Assembly (NCBI RefSeq): GCF_014192015.1
Contig: NZ_JACHXJ010000012.1
Location: 1 to 56,086 of the forward strand
Source: Paenibacillus rhizosphaerae
GTDB taxonomy: Bacteria; Bacillota; Bacilli; Paenibacillales; Paenibacillaceae
Length of the DNA: 56,086 bases
Reading direction: 5' to 3'
The notes beneath the pieces are model-generated. The model was not told where the DNA came from. It did no database searches and worked only from the letters and a program-made list of their open reading frames with translations. Positions 49,600 through 56,086 of the stretch are shown piece by piece (within the stretch, counting starts at the first letter, position 1; every line of letters begins with the position of its first letter). The translations under genes and the position numbers were made by a program.

Positions 49600-50046
49600 A
49601 TGGACGAGGATTTCATGGAATACGAACTCATGCCAGAAGATTACGCGTTAGCCGAGTCAAACGGAATCAGTAAAGAGCTGCTGAAGCAGAGGTTCTACAA
49701 AAATGGATGGAATAAGGCAAAGGCAACGTGTCAGCCAGTTAGGAGACGGACTGATCGTACTAAGTGGCTCGCGATCGCTGAGAAAAATGGTATCAATCGT
49801 GGTGCTTTCTATGAACGGGTTCGGAAAGGTTGGGTGGAAGAAAAAGCTGCGACGGAGCCTCTGGGGAAAGCAGTTGCAAAACCTGGGCCAAAAGTTAAAT
49901 ACCCGGCAGACATGATTGAATTGGCAGAAAAAAACGGAATAGGCGCTGAGCGGTTTCGGGACCGTGTGAGAAGTGGCTGGTCTTATAAAAATGCTGCCAC
50001 GAAACCCCTAGATCAGAAGCGAATTCCAGCCGATAGGAGGGTTTAA
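49600..50046 (+). CDS. Protein of three tandem HTH-like repeats
   Basis: 148 residues made almost entirely of three copies of a roughly 40-residue unit: LAESNGISKELLKQRFYKNGW, IAEKNGINRGAFYERVRKGW and LAEKNGIGAERFRDRVRSGW, each followed by a basic KA-AT-PL segment. The unit resembles a helix-turn-helix, so it may be a DNA-binding regulator. No named family. Confidence 0.75.
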   Translation: MDEDFMEYELMPEDYALAESNGISKELLKQRFYKNGWNKAKATCQPVRRRTDRTKWLAIAEKNGINRGAFYERVRKGWVEEKAATEPLGKAVAKPGPKVKYPADMIELAEKNGIGAERFRDRVRSGWSYKNAATKPLDQKRIPADRRV

Positions 50047-50048
50047 GT

Positions 50049-51839
50049 TTGACTGAAATCATCGTCGACAATTTCGCCGGTGGAGGAGGGGCGAGCACTG
50101 GAATTGAGCTCGCAACCGGCCGGAGCGTCGATATCGCGATTAACCATGATCCGGCAGCTATCGCTATGCACCGGGCAAACCACCCGGATACGGAGCACTA
50201 TTGCGAGAGCGTTTGGGATGTCGATCCTCGGGAGGTCACCAGCGGGCGCCAGGTGGGTCTGGTCTGGCTCTCCCCCGATTGCAAGCACTTCAGCAAAGCG
50301 AAAGGCGGCAAGCCAGTCGAAAAGGGAATACGCGGGCTTGCCTGGGTTGCAGTGCGCTGGGCGGCCACGGTTCGACCCAGGGTCATCATGTTGGAAAACG
50401 TTGAGGAGTTCAAAACTTGGGGCCCTCTGATGAAAGATGGATATCCGGATCCTGACCGGAAAGGTCGAACGTTTAACTGCTTCGTCAATGCCTTGCGGCG
50501 GCAAGGCTACCGAGTTGAATGGCGAGAGCTGAGGGCCTGTGATTACGGTGCCCCAACGATACGCAAACGTCTTTTCTTAGTCGCTAGGTGCGATAGTCGC
50601 CCCATTGTCTGGCCGGAGCCGACGCACGGCGCTCCTGACAGCCCGGAAGTGCTTGCAGGCAAACGGAAACCGTGGCGCACTGCTGCGGAGATCATTGATT
50701 GGTCCATTCCGTGTCCGAGTATCTTTGAACGGAAGAAGTCGCTGGCTGAGAATACAGAACGACGGATAGCACGAGGACTGCAACGCTTTATTTTGGAAAA
50801 TCCAAATCCATTTATTGCCCCATTCGTCATCAAGGTTAATCATCACGGCATGGATTTCCGTGGGCAGGCAATCGATGAACCACTCCAAACCGTGACAGCA
50901 AAAAACGGCTGGGGAATCGTAACCCCTGTATTGGCTGTGAATACAACAGGCCATCCGGGAAGCCAGCCTAATGAACCATTACGCACCGTTACCACTGGTA
51001 ATCATCATATGTTGGTTAGTCCGACGCTTATCGAAATAGGATATGGCGAAGGACCAGGCCAAGCGCCTAGGGTTCCGGGTCTCCATAAACCACTTGGAAC
51101 GGTGGTCTCTGGTGGGAGAAAGCATGCACTGGTGGCAGCCTTCTTAGCGAAACATTACGGCGGCAATTACACCGGGCCAGGAACGGAACTGGGCGAACCA
51201 CTCTCAACGGTGACCACAGTCGACCATAACGCATTGGTAACGGCGCACGTCGTCCGGCATTTCGGGGAGTCGGTAGGTAGCTCGGCAGACGTACCTCTCG
51301 GCACGGTGACAGCTGGAGGTGGTGGAAAGTCCGGCATTGTTACATCACATTTGGTCAAGCTGCGCGGCACCTGCCAAGACGGACAGCCAGCCACGGAGCC
51401 GATGCCTACGATCACCGCCGGCGGGATGCACGTCGGGGAGGTTCGAGCCTTCCTACTCAAATATTATGGCAACGCCGACAACGGCCAGCAGTTGGATGAA
51501 CCGCTGCACACGGTCACCACAAAGGACAGGTTCGGCTTGGTAACGATCCACGGAGTAGATTATCAGATCGTTGATGTCGGCATGCGGATGCTGGAGCCGC
51601 ACGAATTATTCGCGGCCCAAGGCTTCCCGCGAAACTACATCATCGATACGGATGCCGACGGCCGGAAGTATTCCAAGAGCGCACAGGTCGCACGCTGCGG
51701 GAACGCCGTACCGCCGCCATTCGCTGAGGCACTGGTCCGGACGAACCTTCCAGAGCTCTGCACGGGATCCGGAAATGCACTGACGTTGGAACGTTACAAA
51801 GAAGCGGTCGGAGCTGGGCAGATGGAGTTTTCACTGTGA
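50049..51839 (+). CDS. DNA cytosine-5 methyltransferase with repeated target domain
   Basis: 596 residues. Motif I NFAGGGGAS, catalytic motif IV SPDCKHFS (Cys78), motif VI LENVEE, motif VIII IRKRLFLV and C-terminal GNAVPPP (motif X region) are all present. Between about 275 and 500 are seven repeats around EPLxTVTT...LV, making an unusually long target-recognition region. No restriction enzyme is adjacent, so it probably protects phage DNA or alters expression. TTG start with GGAGGG. Confidence 0.92.
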   Translation: MTEIIVDNFAGGGGASTGIELATGRSVDIAINHDPAAIAMHRANHPDTEHYCESVWDVDPREVTSGRQVGLVWLSPDCKHFSKAKGGKPVEKGIRGLAWVAVRWAATVRPRVIMLENVEEFKTWGPLMKDGYPDPDRKGRTFNCFVNALRRQGYRVEWRELRACDYGAPTIRKRLFLVARCDSRPIVWPEPTHGAPDSPEVLAGKRKPWRTAAEIIDWSIPCPSIFERKKSLAENTERRIARGLQRFILENPNPFIAPFVIKVNHHGMDFRGQAIDEPLQTVTAKNGWGIVTPVLAVNTTGHPGSQPNEPLRTVTTGNHHMLVSPTLIEIGYGEGPGQAPRVPGLHKPLGTVVSGGRKHALVAAFLAKHYGGNYTGPGTELGEPLSTVTTVDHNALVTAHVVRHFGESVGSSADVPLGTVTAGGGGKSGIVTSHLVKLRGTCQDGQPATEPMPTITAGGMHVGEVRAFLLKYYGNADNGQQLDEPLHTVTTKDRFGLVTIHGVDYQIVDVGMRMLEPHELFAAQGFPRNYIIDTDADGRKYSKSAQVARCGNAVPPPFAEALVRTNLPELCTGSGNALTLERYKEAVGAGQMEFSL

Positions 51840-51923
51840 ATCAGATTATGTTGGACATTCCGCAATAGATCATGCCGGCTGCTCGCAGATCGCCATTACT
51901 CGCGTCAGCATCCCGGGCATCCA

Positions 51924-52262
51924 ATGTTCACTAGACCTGGGAAGAATCTGACGCTTAGAACGGCCGACGGAGACGCGGTATGGGTTACATGGTCGGGGAT
52001 ACGAGATGACGGCCTAGATGCTTGGGAGTGCACAATATTCCGGAATGAATCAAAACATCGGAGTTCTGATATGATCCACGCTGCGGTGATTGCAACACTT
52101 TCGGAATGGGGAGGGCCGCCACCAGGCGGGATCATCACATATGTTGATTCATCCAAAATTCGTAGTATAAATCCGGGCTGCTGCTTTAAGGCAGCAGGCT
52201 GGAAAACCATTGGTATAAGCAAAAAGAGAGGCCTTGTTCTCTTACAATATTTGAATAAATGA
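51924..52262 (+). CDS. GNAT-like phage protein, 5' end uncertain
   Basis: 112 residues from the first ATG. The C-terminal half (NPGCCFKAAGWKTIGISKKRG) resembles small phage GNAT-type proteins. The same frame stays open upstream to 51840 and encodes LLADRHYSRQHPGHPM, which looks like part of the real protein, but there is no ATG/GTG/TTG there and no ribosome binding site. Either a rare start codon is used or the 5' end carries a frameshift. Function unproven. Confidence 0.5.
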   Translation: MFTRPGKNLTLRTADGDAVWVTWSGIRDDGLDAWECTIFRNESKHRSSDMIHAAVIATLSEWGGPPPGGIITYVDSSKIRSINPGCCFKAAGWKTIGISKKRGLVLLQYLNK

Positions 52263-52280
52263 ATGGGAGAGATGAACGGT

Positions 52281-53042
52281 ATGAACAAATCCATTAATGA
52301 ATTGGTGCAGGAAGCACATGAGAATGCGAAGGTAAAAGGCTGGTGGGACGAGCCGCGCAGCTTTGGTGAGATCGTGGCATTGATCCATTCGGAAGCCTCG
52401 GAGGCACTGGAGAATCACCGGAACGGTCACGAGCCTGACAAGGCTTGGTATGAGGAAAAGACAGAGGAAGGGTTTGTCGTCAAACACGGGCTATTCCTTG
52501 AGCCCACTTGGAAGCCCTGTGGCATCCCTTCCGAGTTGGCTGACATCGTGATCCGCGTGTTCGACGCCTGTGGGCGGTACGGGCTCGGAGAAGCGTTTGA
52601 GAACTGGGTGGGGGAAGCAACTCCTCGAGAGGGTTTTGAAGTCAGAGAAGAAAACTCCTTTGCCGAGAATCTGAACATCATTCATGACAATTTGTCCGAT
52701 TTATCTCGAACAGATGACTGGCAAGCTTTCAGGTTCGCCATTGTCATCCAGAACGTTGAAAAGCTGGCTGCATTCTACGGAATCGACCTGGTGCAATCAA
52801 TCGCCGAAAAAGATGGCCTACAACGCTACCCGGCCGATCCGGCATGGAGGGAAAAAGCTATGAGAGGAATGGATGCTGGAATGAAAACCGAAATCTGGTC
52901 GCCTGAGCGTTTGGCCGCACATCTCAAGGCAATTGGAGCAGACAAGCCGCCGGCGCCGAAAGGCAGCGAGCTTCAATATGAGATCACCGCTCCTCGGAAA
53001 GGGTATAGCGGCAAGTACGTGAAACGAGGTGGGGAGTATTGA
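52281..53042 (+). CDS. MazG-like nucleotide pyrophosphohydrolase-like protein
   Basis: 253 residues. The all-alpha NTP-PPase motifs are visible: ALIHSEASEALENH and, further on, ELADIVIRVFDACG (ExxD). It probably hydrolyses non-standard or signalling nucleotides. The C-terminal 100 residues are an extra, unrecognised region. ATG 52281 is chosen for GGGAG upstream; 52263 is possible. Confidence 0.8.
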   Translation: MNKSINELVQEAHENAKVKGWWDEPRSFGEIVALIHSEASEALENHRNGHEPDKAWYEEKTEEGFVVKHGLFLEPTWKPCGIPSELADIVIRVFDACGRYGLGEAFENWVGEATPREGFEVREENSFAENLNIIHDNLSDLSRTDDWQAFRFAIVIQNVEKLAAFYGIDLVQSIAEKDGLQRYPADPAWREKAMRGMDAGMKTEIWSPERLAAHLKAIGADKPPAPKGSELQYEITAPRKGYSGKYVKRGGEY

Positions 53043-53218
53043 AAGACCAGCCCGTCCTGTTCTATTGCAAAGACGGCACGCTGTATCCCGTCTCTCTCAC
53101 GAGGGAGCAGCAGGAGATGTTTGAAATGACGGTCAGCCTACTATCGCCGCTCAAGGTAATTTTCGATAAACCGCAAGGCCAAGCAATTAAACTATCATCC
53201 AATCGAGAGGGGAAATAA
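53039..53218 (+). CDS. Small hypothetical protein
   Basis: 59 residues from TTG 53039, overlapping the MazG-like stop, with GGTGGGG upstream. It begins KDQPVLFYCKDGTLYPVSLT, with a later SLLSPLKVIFDKP. The pattern is common in Bacillales phages but of unknown role. Confidence 0.65.
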   Translation: MKDQPVLFYCKDGTLYPVSLTREQQEMFEMTVSLLSPLKVIFDKPQGQAIKLSSNREGK

Positions 53219-53221
53219 CCA

Positions 53222-53722
53222 ATGCAAATCCAAATCAAAGCTCATTTTAATAAACAAACGAAGGACTCCAAAAAGGAACAGGTCCAATTCTACGTAACCG
53301 GCGAGGACGAAAAACGTCCGGAGCTAAACCAGCTGACCCGGGAGGTCGTGATCCTGCAGATCGAAGGCCTGGACGGAGTGGAGCTAACCGCCGAATTCAA
53401 GAAGTGCTCCAAGGATTCGAAAAAGACAGTCCTGGAGTTCGAGGTCAAAGGTGATTCCTCGGCCGCCCAGACGTTCGAATTCTACAAGATGGCCGGCTCC
53501 GACGTGCTGCTCTCGATTACGGAGTCTCAGATGGATATCGACGAGTTCCGGGAGCAACAGGAGCAATACCGTGAAGGCGTCCGCGGTAAGATCAACCAGG
53601 ACGGCACGGTCGACGTGGTGGACGATGAGAACCAGCTGACGATCGATGAGGTGGCAGCCAGCGAAGAAGCAGACGGAGACGGGCCGCCGATGCCGGACAA
53701 TGAGGATGATTTGCCGTTTTGA
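53222..53722 (+). CDS. SSB-tip protein, possible single-strand binding protein
   Basis: 166 residues. N-terminal beta-rich core (about 1-100), a Gln/Glu helix (DEFREQQEQYREGVRG), and a long acidic tail ending DNEDDLPF, which closely resembles the SSB C-terminal tip (DDDIPF). The core was not recognised as a standard OB fold. It may be a phage SSB analogue or a recruiter of SSB-binding proteins; this is inferred. Confidence 0.7.
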   Translation: MQIQIKAHFNKQTKDSKKEQVQFYVTGEDEKRPELNQLTREVVILQIEGLDGVELTAEFKKCSKDSKKTVLEFEVKGDSSAAQTFEFYKMAGSDVLLSITESQMDIDEFREQQEQYREGVRGKINQDGTVDVVDDENQLTIDEVAASEEADGDGPPMPDNEDDLPF

Positions 53723-53736
53723 TTGGGACAGACAAG

Positions 53737-53754
53737 CCCCGGCTTCGGCCGGGG
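53737..53754. repeat. Stable TTCG hairpin
   Basis: CCCCGGC, a TTCG tetraloop and GCCGGGG between the SSB-tip and ArpU-like genes. There is no T-run, so it is more likely an RNA-stability or processing element than a terminator. Confidence 0.6.
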
Positions 53755-53785
53755 AACCCCCTGGATACAGTGAGGTGAGAAATAG

Positions 53786-54265
53786 GTGGGGCAAATGAGC
53801 TTCTTACCAGAGATTGACCGGAAACGGACCCAGGAGGCCGTCGAGTCGATCCTTGAGCGATATAGGATGTACAAGTACCTATCCTTTGAGGAGCGCGAAG
53901 CGAGCACGACATCGAGTATCAGCGACGTTCCAAGGAGCTTCACGGGTACGACTAGTGACCAGACGGCCAATATCGCCATATACAACGTGGACACTCCCGC
54001 TAAACAGAGAAACTTCTGCGAACGGGTGGAACGGGCGGTCAAACGAATGCCGCGCATGGAAGCATTCCTCATCCAGGAAAGATACATGACCATGGAACAT
54101 GATTACATTACTGACCAGCACGTTTACAATCATGTATTTCAGCCGCCGATCAGCGAGGGGAAGTACAGTAAGATCCGCTGGAAGGCTTTTTATAAATTGG
54201 CGTCGCATTTTGATGCACTGGTGGAGAAGCAGAGGGAGCCGAATTATGACGAAGGGGCAAGTTAG
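53786..54265 (+). CDS. ArpU-like late transcription regulator
   Basis: 159 residues of the ArpU/phage autolysin regulator family: SFLPEIDRKRTQEAVESILERYRMYK opening (about 5-30), VERAVKRMPRMEAFLIQERY centre, and a C-terminal HTH-like part with SEGKYSKIRWKAFYKLA. ArpU-type proteins switch on late genes near the end of the early operon. GTG 53786 has GAGGTGA seven bases upstream; ATG 53795 is the alternative. Confidence 0.88.
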   Translation: MGQMSFLPEIDRKRTQEAVESILERYRMYKYLSFEEREASTTSSISDVPRSFTGTTSDQTANIAIYNVDTPAKQRNFCERVERAVKRMPRMEAFLIQERYMTMEHDYITDQHVYNHVFQPPISEGKYSKIRWKAFYKLASHFDALVEKQREPNYDEGAS

Positions 54266-54305
54266 CCAGGCCCCTCTTCATAGCATATTAGTGGGTGATG
54301 AAACC

Positions 54306-54506
54306 ATGGGGAACAACAAAAAGCCTTTCACGATTACCTTTGAGAGGGTATGCGATCAGGAAAAGTCAGACGAAATTATAAGAGCCTTCGCAAGGCGGGC
54401 TGTAATACGAGCACTAGAAAAAAACGGGGCTGTAGCGTACAATGTGGATGAGCTTTTGCACAAATACATTTCGGAGGAAATGCGTAATGGTCATAAAAGA
54501 GGATAG
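54306..54506 (+). CDS. Small protein preceding the integrase
   Basis: 66 residues: FTITFERVCDQEKSDEIIRAFARRAVI. Similar short genes often precede serine recombinase genes in Bacillales phages. The start is ATG 54306, or ATG 54246 with GAGGG upstream. Its end overlaps the integrase start by 20 bases. Confidence 0.65.
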   Translation: MGNNKKPFTITFERVCDQEKSDEIIRAFARRAVIRALEKNGAVAYNVDELLHKYISEEMRNGHKRG

Positions 54507-56055
54507 AGCATACGTCAGGGTCTCTACGCTGAAAGACTCGCAAAAAGACAGCCCCGAGCATCAGGAAGCATTCATTCGTGAACGAGCAGAACGTGAGAAC
54601 ATCGATATTGCCAAGGTATATGAGGACCGTGATTCGGCTACAAGCATCGTGGCCCGAGAAGATGTTCAGGAAATGATCTCAGATGCAAAAAGGGGCGAAA
54701 TCAGATCACTCTGGTTCGCCTCTCTTTCACGGTTTAGCCGGGACGCGCTAGACGCGATCTCCTTGAAACGGATCCTGGTAAACGCCTTGAAGATTCGTGT
54801 GGTGTCGATCGAGGATGGCTACGATTCAGCGGTGAAAGATGATGAGCTGCTGTTCGGTATTAAATCGGTCGTCAACCAGAACACCAGTGGGGATATCAGC
54901 CAATCGTCCCGGCGGGGAATTCGGCAGTCCGCTGCAAAAGGCAATTACATCGGATCAATCCCGCCATACGGATACCGGAAGGTGGTCGTCGATGGCCGGA
55001 AGACCCTGGAGGTAGTTCCAGAGCAGGCCAAGATCGTTCAAAAAATATTCGACTTATATTTGACCGGGAATGGTGAAAAGAGCATCGTCAAATATCTAAA
55101 CGGAGAAAATGAAGACCAGACGCCAATCCCATCATACCGCGGTGGCGTGTGGGGGTTAACCAGCGTGCAGCGTCTTCTACAAAACGAGAATTACACAGGG
55201 TACACGGTTTATGGCCGGCATACGATCGAAGTCTCCTATAACGATTTGTCTGACCTCATGGACCGCGGTAAGAAGCTCGTACAGAAACCAAAGTCTGAGT
55301 GGCAAAAGACGACCTTTCAGACACATGAGGCGATCATTTCGAAAGAAGTTTTCGACCAGGCTCAAGAAGTCCGGCTCCTGCGTGGAGGTGGAACGCGGGG
55401 TGGTAGAAGGTCGTTTGCCAACGTCTTCTCCAAGTTTATATTTTGCGCCGAATGCGGAACGGCCATGGTATCAATGGGTTCGAAAACCAACAACAAGAGC
55501 GGCATACCATACCGTTACCTGATGTGTTCCCGCCGGCGAAGAACAGGTGAGGCTGGCTGCTGCAATGGGAAATGGATCCCATACTACGATTTCAGGGACG
55601 AGCTTATCAAAGGTATCCTGGATCGGGTTAGGAATTCGATCCGTGCCCTTGAGGAAAAGGGCACCAACGAGCTGCAGGCTCAATTGCCAGAGAGTACGAG
55701 CTTGAAGGAAAAGAAGAAGCTTGAGAAACGGGTCGAAGATAACCGGAAGCTTCTGTTTGAAATCAGAAGGCAGCATATGCTTGGTGATATCGAAGCTGCT
55801 CAATACGAATTTGAAAAAGAGCAATACGAAAAAGACATTTCCGAATCGGAGCATCGGCTGGCCATTATCGAAGCGAACGAACGCCGTAGCCTTGATCGGG
55901 AGAAAGTGATCAAGGACGCCAAGGCCGCTCTGAAAGCACTCACCGATTTAAAAACATACGATGATGTTGAGAAAACACGGGTTCTGCTGATGCAAATGGT
56001 CAAGCGGATCGACGTGAACAAAGACGGAGAAACTCACGTACAGACATATATTTAG
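54487..56055 (+). CDS. int: Large serine recombinase (phage integrase)
   Basis: 522 residues. Resolvase-type catalytic domain (about 1-150) with YVRVST (Ser13) and ASLSRFSRD, a recombinase domain (IPPYGYRKV, YRGGVWGLTSVQRLLQNENYTG, about 160-260), a zinc ribbon (CAECG...CSRRRRTGEAGC) and a C-terminal coiled coil (about 390-480), the full large-serine-integrase order. It integrates and excises the prophage. The proposed att site lies immediately downstream. ATG 54487 has GGAGG eight bases upstream. Confidence 0.95.
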   Translation: MVIKEDRAYVRVSTLKDSQKDSPEHQEAFIRERAERENIDIAKVYEDRDSATSIVAREDVQEMISDAKRGEIRSLWFASLSRFSRDALDAISLKRILVNALKIRVVSIEDGYDSAVKDDELLFGIKSVVNQNTSGDISQSSRRGIRQSAAKGNYIGSIPPYGYRKVVVDGRKTLEVVPEQAKIVQKIFDLYLTGNGEKSIVKYLNGENEDQTPIPSYRGGVWGLTSVQRLLQNENYTGYTVYGRHTIEVSYNDLSDLMDRGKKLVQKPKSEWQKTTFQTHEAIISKEVFDQAQEVRLLRGGGTRGGRRSFANVFSKFIFCAECGTAMVSMGSKTNNKSGIPYRYLMCSRRRRTGEAGCCNGKWIPYYDFRDELIKGILDRVRNSIRALEEKGTNELQAQLPESTSLKEKKKLEKRVEDNRKLLFEIRRQHMLGDIEAAQYEFEKEQYEKDISESEHRLAIIEANERRSLDREKVIKDAKAALKALTDLKTYDDVEKTRVLLMQMVKRIDVNKDGETHVQTYI

Positions 56056-56058
56056 TCA

Positions 56059-56086
56059 TGCGTGCTTGAAAACACGTTACGAATGT
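56059..56086. other. attR: Candidate right prophage end (attR, phage half-site)
   Basis: TGCGTGCTT (56059-56067) begins four bases after the integrase stop and mirrors 17-25; the window ends in AATGT, with which it also starts. See the left end for the reconstructed attP. Confidence 0.55.

Noticed and set aside
51836..51868. Ten-codon frame starting with GTG after the methyltransferase
   Set aside because: Too short and not supported by its own binding site; likely part of the disturbed 5' region of the next gene.
1..56086. CRISPR arrays, rRNA or tRNA genes
   Set aside because: No regularly spaced repeats, cloverleaf-like sequence with anticodon arm, or rRNA sequence was recognised in either strand.

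Overview
The window looks like one complete temperate phage genome integrated in a low- to mid-GC, spore-forming Bacillota, probably a Paenibacillus or close relative. The evidence is strong AGGAGG-type ribosome binding sites with frequent GTG/TTG starts, XhlA/XkdX/ArpU/YolD-type genes, a DinR/LexA box and sporulation-type accessory genes. The host assignment is inference. The head module is lambda-like (Nu1/GpA terminase, lambda-type portal, ClpP-like protease with a nested scaffold, decoration protein, E-type capsid). The tail is P2-like and contractile (sheath, tube, frameshifted chaperone, tape measure, X, D, V, U, W, J, I, H), so this is a chimeric myovirus.

The two window ends appear to be the two prophage ends. 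A 9-bp inverted repeat lies at 17-25 and 56059-56067. Joining the ends through a shared AATGT gives a 48-bp dyad-symmetric sequence right beside a large serine recombinase gene (54487-56055), as expected for an attP. The first gene, an ApeA-like HEPN protein, begins inside the left arm.

Layout, left to right. 1-2.3 kb: HEPN gene, a reverse pair including YjzC, and a small forward gene. 2.4-6.7 kb: receptor-interaction module (a YIGP-domain fusion, an SGNH esterase, a pectate-lyase-like tailspike), a winged-helix protein and an unknown protein. 6.8-7.2 kb: candidate cos region. 7.2-29.2 kb: one rightward late operon of terminase, head, tail and lysis (XhlA, holin, amidase). 29.3-38.7 kb: accessory region with lipoproteins, a DUF4062 protein, an ATP-dependent DNA ligase, a LexA-boxed wHTH/YolD pair, a sporulation cassette (DUF2935, YmaF, YjcZ), an XRE regulator, an FtsK-like ATPase and a replication-relaxation protein. 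38.8-40.4 kb: immunity, with a self-cleavable S24 repressor, its overlapping partner gene, and four operators in the divergent control region. 40.4-56.1 kb: rightward early operon with Cro-like protein, MazF-like toxin, SbcC-like ATPase, Bet recombinase, MBL hydrolase, lambda-O-like initiator with iterons inside it, helicase loader, DnaB, RuvC-like resolvase, multi-repeat C5 methyltransferase, MazG-like protein, an SSB-tip protein, the ArpU late regulator and the integrase.

The main novelties are these. (1) A sporulation cassette sits behind a near-consensus sigma-E promoter and is bracketed by duplicated terminators. (2) Two other accessory genes are also bracketed by pairs of related hairpins. 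(3) Reconstruction of attP suggests that the HEPN gene is cotranscribed with the integrase only while the genome is circular. (4) Five copies of TTMCC-N4-GGTAA operators occur, one inside the cro gene. (5) A P2-type T TTT TTG frameshift site lies in the tail chaperone gene. (6) A domain found just upstream of the sheath gene is repeated at the N terminus of a putative receptor-binding protein.
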